A stretch of 64,000 nt of DNA, from assembly GCA_026393455.1 (NCBI GenBank), contig JAPLAE010000101.1:1-64000 (forward strand), written 5' to 3'. Shown piece by piece: positions 18,350-26,689 of this stretch (its first letter is position 1; every line of letters begins with the position of its first letter). A program made the position numbers and the translations under genes. A model generated the notes under the pieces. That model did no database searches. It was not told the origin of the DNA and was given only the letters and a program-made list of their open reading frames with translations. Origin of the DNA: Actinomycetota bacterium (GTDB lineage: Bacteria > Actinomycetota > Acidimicrobiia > Acidimicrobiales > Acidimicrobilacustridaceae).

Positions 18350-19267
18350 ATGCCAATTACACCTACGAACAAGATTTGGATGAACGGAACGCTCGTCAAT
18401 TGGGACGACGCGAAGATCCACGTCCTCACCCACACCCTTCATTACGGAACGGGTGTCTTCGAAGGAATCCGCGCGTATGAAACCCCAAAGGGTCCTGCGG
18501 TGTTCCGGCTTACCGAACACATTGAGCGCTTACACAATTCAGCGAAGATCCTCGGCATGGACATGCCCTATGGCGTCGATGAGTTGGTCCAGGCCACGAA
18601 GGACGTCGTCAAAGCATCGGGACTTCCTTCTGCCTACATCCGTCCGATCGCCTATTACGGCTACGGCGAAATGGGACTGAACACGCTTCCGTGCTCGGTC
18701 GATGTTTCGATTGCTTGCTGGCCATGGGGCGCGTACCTCGGTGAAGATGCGCTCACGAAGGGGATCAGCACAAAGATTTCTTCGTGGACCCGTCACGATC
18801 ACAACACCATGCCGCCGGCTTCGAAAACCACGGGCAACTACGTGAACTCTTCGCTGGCCAAAGTCGAAGCGCTCCGAGGTGGATACGACGAAGCGATCAT
18901 GCTTAACCCGCAGGGTTTCGTCAGCGAATGCACGGGCGAAAATATTTTCGTTGCGCGCGACGGCGTCTTGGTGACGCCGCCGATTGCGGCTGGCGCGCTC
19001 GAAGGAATCACTCAAGACAGCGTGATGACGATTGGTCGAGACCTTGGTTATGAGTTCCGCGTCGATTACCTGACGCGCTCTGACCTCTATGTCGCCGAAG
19101 AGATCTTTCTGTGTGGAACCGCTGCTGAGGTTTCGGCTGTGAATTCAGTCGATAATCGCGATATCCCGTGCCCCGGTCCGATGACGTCTGTCATCGCTGC
19201 TGAATATGGACGCGTTGTGCGCGGTCAGGTTCCCCGTTACGAGGACTGGTTGGAGTATGTCCACTAA
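18350..19267 (+). CDS. ilvE: Branched-chain amino-acid aminotransferase
   Basis: Protein of 305 aa, fold-type IV PLP aminotransferase performing the last step to Leu, Ile and Val. The start MPITPTNKIWMNGTLVNWDD and THTLHYGTGVFEGIRAY are typical of IlvE group I. The PLP lysine lies in ASKTTGNYVNS near residue 160, with SECTGENIFVARDG after it. GAGAGG (18337-18342) lies 7 nt before ATG 18350; an in-phase extension back into leuB is not family sequence. Its stop overlaps the cimA start by 11 nt. Confidence 0.93.
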   Translation: MPITPTNKIWMNGTLVNWDDAKIHVLTHTLHYGTGVFEGIRAYETPKGPAVFRLTEHIERLHNSAKILGMDMPYGVDELVQATKDVVKASGLPSAYIRPIAYYGYGEMGLNTLPCSVDVSIACWPWGAYLGEDALTKGISTKISSWTRHDHNTMPPASKTTGNYVNSSLAKVEALRGGYDEAIMLNPQGFVSECTGENIFVARDGVLVTPPIAAGALEGITQDSVMTIGRDLGYEFRVDYLTRSDLYVAEEIFLCGTAAEVSAVNSVDNRDIPCPGPMTSVIAAEYGRVVRGQVPRYEDWLEYVH

Positions 19268-20900
19268 CAACGGCGCCAAAACTGAGCTCTCATCGCTTCC
19301 ATCCTCGGTCGAGATTTTCGATACGACTTTGCGCGATGGCGCCCAGTTCGAAGGCATCTCACTCACCGTTGAAGACAAGCTTCGCGTTGCCGAGCAGCTC
19401 GATTGGCTTGGCGTTCGCTGGATCGAAGGGGGCTACCCCCAGGCCAATCCGAAAGACGAGGAGTTCTTCCAGCGCGCCCCGCTTGAACTCAAGCTCACAA
19501 ATGCCGAACTCGTGGCATTCGGTTCCACACGCAGGCCCGCAGGGAAGGTCGATGTTGACCCAACCTTGGCGGCTCTCGTTGGTGCCGGAACTTCGACAGT
19601 TTGCATCGTGGGTAAGAGTTGGGATTTCCATGTCACCGAGGCCTTACGAACGACGCTCGATGAAGGCATTGCGATGGTTGCCGAATCGGTTGCTTTTTTA
19701 AAGGCCGAAGGATTGCGCGTCTTTTTTGATGCTGAACATTTCTTCGATGGTTACAAAGCCAATCCTGAATTCGCGCTTCGAGTTCTCGAGGCAGCCATGG
19801 TCAACGGCGCCGATTGTGTGGTGTTATGCGATACCAACGGGGGGTCACTCCCGCACGAGGTTCAGCGCGTCACCGCCGAAGTCGTTTCTTTTGTTGGCGG
19901 CGCAACGGGCGTGGGCATTCACACTCAAAATGATTCTGGCTGCGCTGTAGCAAATTCTGTAGCGGCGGTTGTTGGTGGAGCTACACAGGTGCAGGGCACC
20001 ATCAACGGCTACGGCGAGCGCACGGGTAATGCAAACCTCATGACCGTCATTCCCGACCTCACGCTCAAACTCGGAGTGGCGACACTGCCTGAGGGGCACC
20101 TCGATCGACTCACCGTTGTGAGTCACCGCGTTGCGGAACTCGTCAACCTCCCGCCGCATCCCTCTGACCCATATGTTGGACAGTCTGCCTTTGCGCACAA
20201 GGGTGGCTTGCATACTTCGGCGCTAGGCCGCGCGGGCGGAGCGACCTACGAACACATCGATCCGGCAATTGTGGGCAACCACACTCGGGTACTCGTATCT
20301 GACCTCGGCGGGCGCGCTGGCATGGCCATGAAAGCCGACGAATTTGGCGTCGAACTTGACGATAAGTCCGTTGCCAAGCTGTCTGACGACCTGAAGCAAC
20401 TCGAGTCGGAAGGCTGGTTGTTTGAATCGGCCGACGCGTCTCTTGAACTTCGTATGCGCCGAGCCGCTGGTTGGGAACAAGCATTTTTCGAGGTTGAGGA
20501 ATATCGAGTTTCGAGTTCACACCGCGAAGGTGCTGCCACAACTGGCGGTGCCCTCGAGGTCACGACCGAAGCAACGGTCATACTCTGGATTGACGGCGAA
20601 CGAGTCACCGCCGATGGTGAGGGGAATGGCCCCGTCAATGCACTCGATGCCGCAGTTCGTCGAGCGCTCAACGGACGGTTCCCTGCGCTTGAACGAATTC
20701 ATCTGACCGATTTCAAGGTTCGCGTCGTCGATGGTGGCGCTGCGACCGGAGCGGTGGTGCGCGTGCTCATCGATTCCACCAACGGCGACCGCGTCTGGAC
20801 GACCGTAGGAGTCGATAGCAACGTGATTGAGGCCTCATGGCAGGCGCTCATGGACTCCATTCAGTTTGGTTTGGTCCACGCTGACGATCTTGCCGGGTAG
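19257..20900 (+). CDS. cimA: (R)-citramalate synthase
   Basis: Protein of 547 aa. It condenses acetyl-CoA and pyruvate to citramalate, opening the threonine-independent isoleucine route. VEIFDTTLRDGAQFEGISL, the ERTGNANL motif and CVVLCDTNGGSLPHEV mark the CimA branch; LeuA has DGEQSPG and a different HxH context. The C-terminal allosteric domain is present, with an AATTGGALE-type segment. The start ATG 19257 overlaps ilvE, so expression is coupled. With LeuCD and LeuB it yields 2-oxobutyrate for isoleucine. Homocitrate synthase is a distant alternative, rejected on motif and context. Confidence 0.92.
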   Translation: MSTNNGAKTELSSLPSSVEIFDTTLRDGAQFEGISLTVEDKLRVAEQLDWLGVRWIEGGYPQANPKDEEFFQRAPLELKLTNAELVAFGSTRRPAGKVDVDPTLAALVGAGTSTVCIVGKSWDFHVTEALRTTLDEGIAMVAESVAFLKAEGLRVFFDAEHFFDGYKANPEFALRVLEAAMVNGADCVVLCDTNGGSLPHEVQRVTAEVVSFVGGATGVGIHTQNDSGCAVANSVAAVVGGATQVQGTINGYGERTGNANLMTVIPDLTLKLGVATLPEGHLDRLTVVSHRVAELVNLPPHPSDPYVGQSAFAHKGGLHTSALGRAGGATYEHIDPAIVGNHTRVLVSDLGGRAGMAMKADEFGVELDDKSVAKLSDDLKQLESEGWLFESADASLELRMRRAAGWEQAFFEVEEYRVSSSHREGAATTGGALEVTTEATVILWIDGERVTADGEGNGPVNALDAAVRRALNGRFPALERIHLTDFKVRVVDGGAATGAVVRVLIDSTNGDRVWTTVGVDSNVIEASWQALMDSIQFGLVHADDLAG

Positions 20901-20911
20901 ATTCACTCTCA

Positions 20912-21472
20912 ATGGCTGCTCCTGATTACGTCCCCGTACCCGTCGACGATCCTGCCCGGGTGTATCAGTCACCTCCGTGGCGCCCCGAGTCATGGATGGC
21001 CGATCGACCGGCAGAAATTGTGGGCCGTCAGCCTCTTGGTCCGCGTTTGGGAGATCCAGGGCCCGACCAAGGTTTTGCGATCCGTCTCGCCCGCCAGGTC
21101 CGCGGCCGTCTGGTGCTTACGTCGGGCGAATCCGAAGCAGACGCGCTTTCGGGCACTGTTGCGATCGCGATGCGTCGTTCGGCGATGTTCGGCCGAGCCC
21201 CTTCGATTCACGACATCACTGTGGCACTCACGCTCTGGGGCTACCTCTCGGAAGCACCTGTTGAACTTGTCACTCTTCGTACGCAGGTGTTCGCGGCAGT
21301 TGCACACAGTCACCACTACATGGAGCGACGTGCCATCGTCGATGCTGTCCCTGAAGAGATGCTCCGGCTTGACCCGGCATCGGTCACGACCCTTGTGCGC
21401 AACGAACCGTCGCGCATCCTTGCGATGGCCAACGCCGCTTTGGCTGGTCAGTCGCACGACGACCACGCCTGA
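20912..21472 (+). CDS. Conserved hypothetical protein (186 aa)
   Basis: I do not recognise a named domain. The N-terminus is proline-rich (VPVPVDDPARVYQSPPWRPESWM), followed by FAIRLARQVRGRLVLTSGE and a helical segment ADALSGTVAIAMRRSAMFGR. The C-terminal half is helical and ends in HDDHA. There is no signal peptide or membrane span. TAGATT at 20898-20903 predicts +1 at 20910, 2 nt before the ATG; this box overlaps the cimA stop. Position behind cimA and convergent to the L,D-transpeptidase gives no functional clue. Good codon use and a sensible start make it a real gene. Confidence 0.7.
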   Translation: MAAPDYVPVPVDDPARVYQSPPWRPESWMADRPAEIVGRQPLGPRLGDPGPDQGFAIRLARQVRGRLVLTSGESEADALSGTVAIAMRRSAMFGRAPSIHDITVALTLWGYLSEAPVELVTLRTQVFAAVAHSHHYMERRAIVDAVPEEMLRLDPASVTTLVRNEPSRILAMANAALAGQSHDDHA

Positions 21473-21473
21473 G

Positions 21474-21500
21474 GGCGGCTATTCGCCGAGAGCGAATCGG
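21474..21500. terminator. Weak bidirectional hairpin between convergent genes
   Basis: ATTCGC (21481-21486) pairs with GCGAAT (21492-21497), extended with a bulge by GGC/GCC on the flanks. There is no T-run. Its place between two convergent genes is the main argument. Confidence 0.3.
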
Positions 21501-21525
21501 CCTGGAGTTGAACTCGTGAGGCGGT

Positions 21526-22443
21526 TTAGGGCTTTGCCGTTGTAGCGGTGGTGATCGACCCGACCGTGGGAGTGGTCGCGAAGATGTCGATTGGGGTTCC
21601 AGCAGGTATCGCTCCGGCGATCTTGATCACAACGTCATTGGGGATGCGAACGCAACCATTTGATGACTTCGTGCGAACCAGTTCGGGTTGGTTGGTCCCG
21701 TGAAACGCCACCTGCGGGAGCCCATTGTCGAACGTATCGAGGACTTCGCTGTATCCATTCGTAGGAAGGATCCATGCGCCGTAGACCCCGGTATCGGAGG
21801 AGTTCTTGATTTTTTCCGTTACGAAGAAACGCCCAACGGGAGTTGGTGTTGAGTCTTTGCCAATGACGACATCGGTTTCAACGAAGACAGATGCACCTTG
21901 GAAGACCTTCAAGTGGAAGGTCGAAAGATCGAGTTCCAAGTGAAAGTCGGTCGCCGCAATGGTGACATCTTCGGCTTTGATCCATCCGGTGGTGTGATTT
22001 GGACGAGCGGTGATGAGCACCTTCATCCAGTCGCCTTGGTTCTCGAGCACATCGACCACCAAAGGGTTCTTGTAATAAGTGGGGTTCGTGAACTCGTAAC
22101 CATCAGTGGTTTTCTTCACAGCGGCGGAGTTGAGACCAGTGCGGGGAATTGCGGCAACGGTGGCTTTCGCGGCAGTGGTGGTTGACGTGCTCGAAGGCGG
22201 TGTTGTTACGACGCTCTTGGGAAGTTCGCTGTACACCGTGAGCTTCGAGCCCTTGGCGGTTGCGTAGGTCGTCTGATACGGCACAACCGCCGTTGAAGCC
22301 GTTGAAGCCGTTGACTCCGAAGTGGAGGTATCTGATGGCGCCTTCTTCCCGTCTGAGCATGCGGCCACGCCCAAAACGAGGGCAAGTGAAATCGCGGCAG
22401 CAGCGATTGGGCGGAAGTGACCTAAACGGCGTGGGGAGTTCAT
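21526..22443 (-). CDS. L,D-transpeptidase (YkuD) lipoprotein
   Basis: Protein of 305 aa. From ATG 22443 the N-terminus is a lipoprotein signal with lipobox LGVAAC (Cys about 29), then a long Ser/Thr linker, a beta-rich segment resembling an SH3-like domain (WMKVLITARPNHTTGWIK) and a C-terminal YkuD catalytic domain. The catalytic motif HGT...SSNGCVRI is complete (Cys near 263). Such enzymes make 3-3 cross-links in peptidoglycan or attach proteins, outside the membrane. A longer upstream frame adds non-signal residues and is unlikely. It diverges from gltX. Confidence 0.88.
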   Translation of the reverse strand: MNSPRRLGHFRPIAAAAISLALVLGVAACSDGKKAPSDTSTSESTASTASTAVVPYQTTYATAKGSKLTVYSELPKSVVTTPPSSTSTTTAAKATVAAIPRTGLNSAAVKKTTDGYEFTNPTYYKNPLVVDVLENQGDWMKVLITARPNHTTGWIKAEDVTIAATDFHLELDLSTFHLKVFQGASVFVETDVVIGKDSTPTPVGRFFVTEKIKNSSDTGVYGAWILPTNGYSEVLDTFDNGLPQVAFHGTNQPELVRTKSSNGCVRIPNDVVIKIAGAIPAGTPIDIFATTPTVGSITTATTAKP

Positions 22444-22546
22444 GTAGTGCCTGCTGGGAGGTTCAGTCGTTGAGCCCGATTGGCTCAGATCGCCCAGATC
22501 AGTTGGCTGAACGGGGGAATGAAGGCCTGACGGTACCATCGACCCT

Positions 22547-23962
22547 GTGAACACCCCAGTCGCCCGAGTCCGCTTTGCTCCCTCGCCTACGGGCTACCTC
22601 CATATCGGTGGGGCCAGAACCGCCCTCTTCAACTGGTTGTTCGCACGGCAGCAAGGTGGCGAGTTTGTGCTTCGCATCGAAGACACCGATGCTGAACGCT
22701 CGCGACCAGAACTCATCGACGTCATTTTTCGGTCTCTGGAATGGTTGGGTCTCGACTGGGATGGCACTCCCGTGCATCAGTCCGAGCGCGGGGCCATGCA
22801 TCTCGCTGCAGTCGAGACACTTCTGGCGAATGGCTCGGCCTACTGGTGTTCGTGTTCCTCCGATGAGGTCAAAGCCCGAGCGGAAGCTCGTGGCGGCACT
22901 CCCGGCTACGACGGATTTTGTCGTGAACGGGGATTAGGCCCAGGCGAAGGTCACGTTGTTCGTTTTCGGGTTCCTGACACTGGCATCACCTCCTTCGACG
23001 ACCTCATTCGCGGCACGGTCAGTTTCGAAAACGCCGTACTTGAAGACTTTGTCATTCTCCGGTCGAACGGAACGCCGATGTTCCATCTGGCGAACGCAGT
23101 TGATGATGCCGATCAAGGAATTACTCACGTCATTCGCGGCGAAGACCTCATCAATGTCACACCCAAGGTTCTTCTGCTCCGTCAAGCACTTTCAACTCCT
23201 GGCGAACTGATTTTCGCTCATCTTCCGCTCATCGTGAATGAAAAACGTCAGAAGCTTTCGAAGCGACGCGACGATGTTTCGGTAGGCGATTACATCGATC
23301 GCGGCTATTTGTCAGAGGCGATGGTGAATTACCTCGCCACGCTGGGGTGGGGGCCACCTGATGACATCGAAATTCGTCCGCTTGCCGAAATTGTCGACTT
23401 GTTCCGCATCACCGATGTGAATAATTCCGGTGCCTTCTTTGATGTCAAGAAATTGCAGCATTTCAATGGCGAATACATTCGCAATCTGTCGGTTCCGCAA
23501 TTCGTCAGTCGCTCAACTCGATGGTTGTACGAAGACACTCCTTGGAAAGCAGATCGATTCGATATCTCCACCTTCGAAGTCCTTGCTCCACTTGTGCAAG
23601 AACGGGTGAAATTGCTTTCAGAAGTGCCCGGTTATGTCGATTTCATTTTCAGTCCCGACCCCGTTATCGATGACGACTCTTGGCAGAAGGTGATGGTGAA
23701 GGGTGCCGATCTGGCGGCGGCAGTGCTTGACCATGCTGTGGCTCAATTCGAGGAGTGCGAGTGGAACGCCGCATCTCTTGAAGCGGCACTTTTCTCGTAT
23801 GCCGAAAAGCACGAAATTTCGAAGGGCAAAGTGCAAGCCCCTGTGCGAGTTTCGGTGACTGGTCGCAGTATTGGTCCACCGCTGTTCGAATCGCTTGAAG
23901 TTCTTGGTCGGGACGAAACGCTTCGCCGTCTTTCATCAGCGAAGGTTCTCCTGCAGGGCTGA
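22547..23962 (+). CDS. gltX: Glutamyl-tRNA synthetase
   Basis: Protein of 471 aa, class I aminoacyl-tRNA synthetase charging tRNA-Glu (and perhaps tRNA-Gln in organisms lacking GlnRS). The HIGH-type motif is in RFAPSPTGYLHIGGARTAL near residues 8-26 and the KMSKS-type motif is KLSKRRDDVSV near 234; the C-terminal anticodon-binding helices follow. Start GTG 22547 has TACCAT at 22534-22539, so it is probably leaderless. A tRNA-Gln gene lies 0.7 kb downstream and a tRNA-Glu gene at 45.3 kb. Confidence 0.95.
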   Translation: MNTPVARVRFAPSPTGYLHIGGARTALFNWLFARQQGGEFVLRIEDTDAERSRPELIDVIFRSLEWLGLDWDGTPVHQSERGAMHLAAVETLLANGSAYWCSCSSDEVKARAEARGGTPGYDGFCRERGLGPGEGHVVRFRVPDTGITSFDDLIRGTVSFENAVLEDFVILRSNGTPMFHLANAVDDADQGITHVIRGEDLINVTPKVLLLRQALSTPGELIFAHLPLIVNEKRQKLSKRRDDVSVGDYIDRGYLSEAMVNYLATLGWGPPDDIEIRPLAEIVDLFRITDVNNSGAFFDVKKLQHFNGEYIRNLSVPQFVSRSTRWLYEDTPWKADRFDISTFEVLAPLVQERVKLLSEVPGYVDFIFSPDPVIDDDSWQKVMVKGADLAAAVLDHAVAQFEECEWNAASLEAALFSYAEKHEISKGKVQAPVRVSVTGRSIGPPLFESLEVLGRDETLRRLSSAKVLLQG

Positions 23963-23963
23963 C

Positions 23964-24566
23964 ATGTTCTTTGGACTGCGTTGGGTGATACGTATCGCCC
24001 TCGGACTGCTCACAGTCGTGGTTCTCTATGTTGGAATCACGTTCGCGCAGGTGTGGTGGGCGGCGCGGCAGAATGACACATCGCACGCTTCGGCGATCGT
24101 TGTCATGGGTGCCGCTCAGTGGAATGGTTCGCCGTCGCCGGTGCTGAAAGGTCGACTCGATCACGCTGCCGAGCTCTACCAAAAAGGCGTCGCTCCAGTG
24201 GTGATCGTCGCAGGCGGAAAGCAAGCGGGCGACAAGGTCACACAAGGTCTCGTGAGCTTCGAATACTTACGGTCGAAGGGAATCCCCGAAGGGGCGATCA
24301 AGATTGAAGTGGACGGAACAGATAGCTACGAGGAACTCTCTTCTTCGGCATTCATCATGAGACAAGCCGGATTACCTCACGACGTGGTGATCGTGACCGA
24401 TCCGTATCATTCATTTCGGGCCACTGACATTGCTGATGAGGTTGGACTTGCCGCTCATGTCTCACCGACCAAGGGCCGGTCAACGTTCAGTGATTATGTG
24501 CGCGAAACAGGCGCAGTCGCTATCGGCCGCATCATCAATTACCGCCGTTTGGCTGCGTGGCACTGA
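23964..24566 (+). CDS. YdcF/SanA-like membrane-anchored protein (DUF218)
   Basis: Protein of 200 aa. One N-terminal membrane helix (about residues 8-28, VIRIALGLLTVVVLYVGITF) is followed by a DUF218 domain: ASAIVVMGAAQWNGSPSP, GRLDHAAELYQKG, VIVAGGK, SYEELSSSAFIMR and VVIVTDPYHSFRA. DUF218 proteins of the SanA/YdcF group act at the envelope; their chemistry is poorly defined. ATG 23964 begins 1 nt after the gltX stop, so it is co-transcribed with gltX. Confidence 0.82.
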   Translation: MFFGLRWVIRIALGLLTVVVLYVGITFAQVWWAARQNDTSHASAIVVMGAAQWNGSPSPVLKGRLDHAAELYQKGVAPVVIVAGGKQAGDKVTQGLVSFEYLRSKGIPEGAIKIEVDGTDSYEELSSSAFIMRQAGLPHDVVIVTDPYHSFRATDIADEVGLAAHVSPTKGRSTFSDYVRETGAVAIGRIINYRRLAAWH

Positions 24567-24633
24567 CTCCGGCTCGGGTACCGGCCGTGGTTTGGTGTCA
24601 CCCCCGTTCCAGCCGGTAACGTTCGCTCGCCCT

Positions 24634-24705
24634 TCGGGGGTGGTGTAATTGGTAACACGAGTGGTTCTGGTCCATTTGTTGGGGGTTCGAGTCCTCCCCC
24701 CCGAG
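24634..24705 (+). tRNA. tRNA-Gln (anticodon CUG)
   Basis: 72-nt cloverleaf. Acceptor TCGGGGG (24634-24640) pairs with CCCCCGA (24698-24704). D-stem GTGT/ACAC encloses loop AATTGGTA. Anticodon stem AGTGG/CCATT has one G-U, with loop TTCTGGT (anticodon CTG). The variable loop is TGTT, and the T-arm is GGGGG-TTCGAGT-CCTCC. The discriminator is G; CCA is not encoded. Confidence 0.93.
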
Positions 24706-24715
24706 CTTTGAAGAT

Positions 24716-24747
24716 CGGGCGCCGATACTGTCGGCGCCCGTTTCGCG
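24716..24747 (+). terminator. Terminator after tRNA-Gln
   Basis: CGGGCGCCGA (24716-24725) and TCGGCGCCCG (24731-24740) form a perfect 10-bp stem with loop TACTG and tail TTTCGCG. It lies 11 nt after the tRNA. Confidence 0.75.
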
Positions 24748-24773
24748 TGTTGTCCCGCCCGTAGGCTGAGCGC

Positions 24774-25365
24774 GTGACAACTCTTGGATCGCTTTGTGTC
24801 TATTGCGGCTCGAAATCCGGCAGCGACCCGCGACACGAGGCTGTTGCTGTTGAGTTAGGTCGACTCATGGCTCAGGCTGGTGTTCGCCTGGTTTACGGCG
24901 GCGGGTCGGTTGGATTGATGGGAGCGATCGCCGATTCTGTGTTGGCCAACGGGGGGGGACGTCTTCGGGGTGATGCCGAAAGGGCTCTTCACTTCGGAAA
25001 TCGGTCATCCCGGTCTGACCGAACTTGTTGAGGTCGGTTCTATGCACGAGCGCAAAGCACTGATGGCGGCTGAGGCCGATGCCTTCGTTGCTTTGCCGGG
25101 CGGATTGGGAACACTTGAAGAGCTGGCAGAGATCGCTACATGGTCACAGCTGGGTATTCACGCCAAACCGGTCGGTGTGCTTGATGTTGACGGGTTCTGG
25201 GAGCCACTGCTCGGGTTTCTCGCCAGCGCCGCCGACGCCGGACTTATTCGGCCCCAGCATCGAGACATCATTTTGCGCATTACCGCTGTCGAAGATGTGA
25301 TCCCAGCCCTGGCGGCGGCGACCGTGCCGCCGTCTGCGCCGCTGCTTGGTATCGAAGAGTCTTGA
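24774..25365 (+). pseudogene. LOG-family (TIGR00730-type) nucleoside monophosphate phosphoribohydrolase, frameshifted in a G8 run
   Basis: The 5' part (GTG 24774) reads LGSLCVYCGSKSG and LVYGGGSVGLMGAIADSVLANG. After the run of eight G at 24951-24958 the reading is lost. With one G fewer it continues as DVFGVMPKGLFTSEIGH, then the family motif LPGGLGTLEEL and a normal C-terminus. The two parts make a complete protein of about 196 aa of the LOG family, which hydrolyse cytokinin-type or related nucleoside 5'-monophosphates. The homopolymer suggests a sequencing error or slippage rather than decay. TAGGCT at 24762-24767 puts +1 exactly on the GTG. Confidence 0.8.
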
Positions 25366-25407
25366 CCCGATGCGGTCCTGGCTGCGTTGACGCGAGACAA
25401 TTGAGAC

Positions 25408-26649
25408 ATGGAACAGGTCGACATCGCCGTTATCGGCGCCGGTCCCGCAGGCTCGTCTGCCGCGGCATGGGCGGCGCGTGGCGGGGCTTCGGTCGCTCTG
25501 TTTGAAAAGGCAACGCAGGGTCGCGAGAAATCCTGCGGCGATGGCCTGACGCCGCGAGCGGTCACAGAATGCCGCCGTCTGGGTATTGATCTCGATCGGT
25601 TCCACCGCATCGATGGACTGCGTGTTCAGGCGGGTAGCAAAGTTCGCGAAGTGTTGTGGCCCGACGGAGCATTTCCTCCGGTTGGCGCAGTTGCTCCGCG
25701 CGCTGAGTTCGACGCAATGGTGATGCAAGCAGCAATTGATTCGGGTGCAGACTTTCGCGAGAACTCGCCGGCCGAACTCTGGATCGAAGACGGCCGTGTC
25801 TTGGGTGTCATTTGCCATGGTGAAAAGGTGCGCGCTCACCTGACCGTGATCGCTTCTGGTGCTGGTTCACCGGCAGCGCGCGCTGTCGGAGCCGCACGTG
25901 TTGCATCGTCACCATTCGGTTTAGCTATTCGTGGCTACATCTCCTCGACCCGCGCCGATGATCGCCACATGGAGGCATGTCTCACCGTCAAGGGCCCCGA
26001 CGGTTCCATCGTCCCCGGCTACGGATGGGTGTTTCCCGCCGGCAACGGCATCGTCAACATCGGTGTTGGTGCGTTATCGACGATGAAGAACTTTTCTGAT
26101 CTCAATCTCAACACGATGCTCGAGGCGTACACCGCTCAAGTGCGCGACTCGTGGGGTCTTGGCGAGTTCATCGCTCGTCCAAAAGCGTGGCGTCTTCCGA
26201 TGCACGTTGAGCACCGCGGCGGCCATGGTTGGGTAGTTGTTGGCGATGCAGCTGGTCTCGTGAATCCCTTTAATGGGGAAGGCATCGACTACGCGCTCGA
26301 ATCTGGTCGTCATATCGCGGAATGTTTCCTGGCCGAACCCGGAACTGCCTGGGCCTCCTACCAAGCGATCGTGCGCAAGGAGTACGACCCGTTCTTTGCC
26401 ACCGCCCGTCGCTTCGCGTGGCTTATCGGCCGTCCGAAACTCCTGCAGTTCCTTCTCGGTATTGCGTTGTCGACCAATTTCACGATGAAACTCGTCCTCG
26501 ACATCATGGCGAATCTGGTCGATATGGAGCACCCCGGTTTGGCCGGCCGTTCGCTCACGATCGGGGGCAAGGTGCTTTCATTGGCCGACCCGCTTCTTGT
26601 TCGTTCACCGAAAAAGCCTGGGAAACGACCAACAACTCCTGTCGGGTAG
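25408..26649 (+). CDS. Geranylgeranyl reductase family FAD-dependent oxidoreductase
   Basis: Protein of 413 aa. The FAD-binding GxGxxG is VIGAGPAGSSAAAWAARGG at residues about 7-25, followed by CGDGLTPRAV, the GGR-family CG-motif. A second FAD motif is GWVVVGDAAGLVNPFNGEGI near 275-295. Family members saturate isoprenoid chains (menaquinone side chain, chlorophyll or archaeal lipids); in Actinobacteria a menaquinone reductase (MenJ-like) role is likely. GACAAT at 25396-25401 gives a leaderless ATG at 25408. Substrate inferred only. Confidence 0.85.
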   Translation: MEQVDIAVIGAGPAGSSAAAWAARGGASVALFEKATQGREKSCGDGLTPRAVTECRRLGIDLDRFHRIDGLRVQAGSKVREVLWPDGAFPPVGAVAPRAEFDAMVMQAAIDSGADFRENSPAELWIEDGRVLGVICHGEKVRAHLTVIASGAGSPAARAVGAARVASSPFGLAIRGYISSTRADDRHMEACLTVKGPDGSIVPGYGWVFPAGNGIVNIGVGALSTMKNFSDLNLNTMLEAYTAQVRDSWGLGEFIARPKAWRLPMHVEHRGGHGWVVVGDAAGLVNPFNGEGIDYALESGRHIAECFLAEPGTAWASYQAIVRKEYDPFFATARRFAWLIGRPKLLQFLLGIALSTNFTMKLVLDIMANLVDMEHPGLAGRSLTIGGKVLSLADPLLVRSPKKPGKRPTTPVG

Positions 26650-26689
26650 GTTCAGGAGTCCCATACGGGGATGAACGGGGGAGTCGGTC

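Noticed and set aside
22444-22546. T-box element before gltX
   Set aside because: The spacer is about 100 nt, has no specifier-loop or T-box core sequence, and the transcript appears to be leaderless.
24951-24958. Programmed frameshifting in the LOG gene
   Set aside because: LOG-family genes are not known to use it, and no stimulatory hairpin or upstream Shine-Dalgarno-like element is evident; indel or slippage is simpler.
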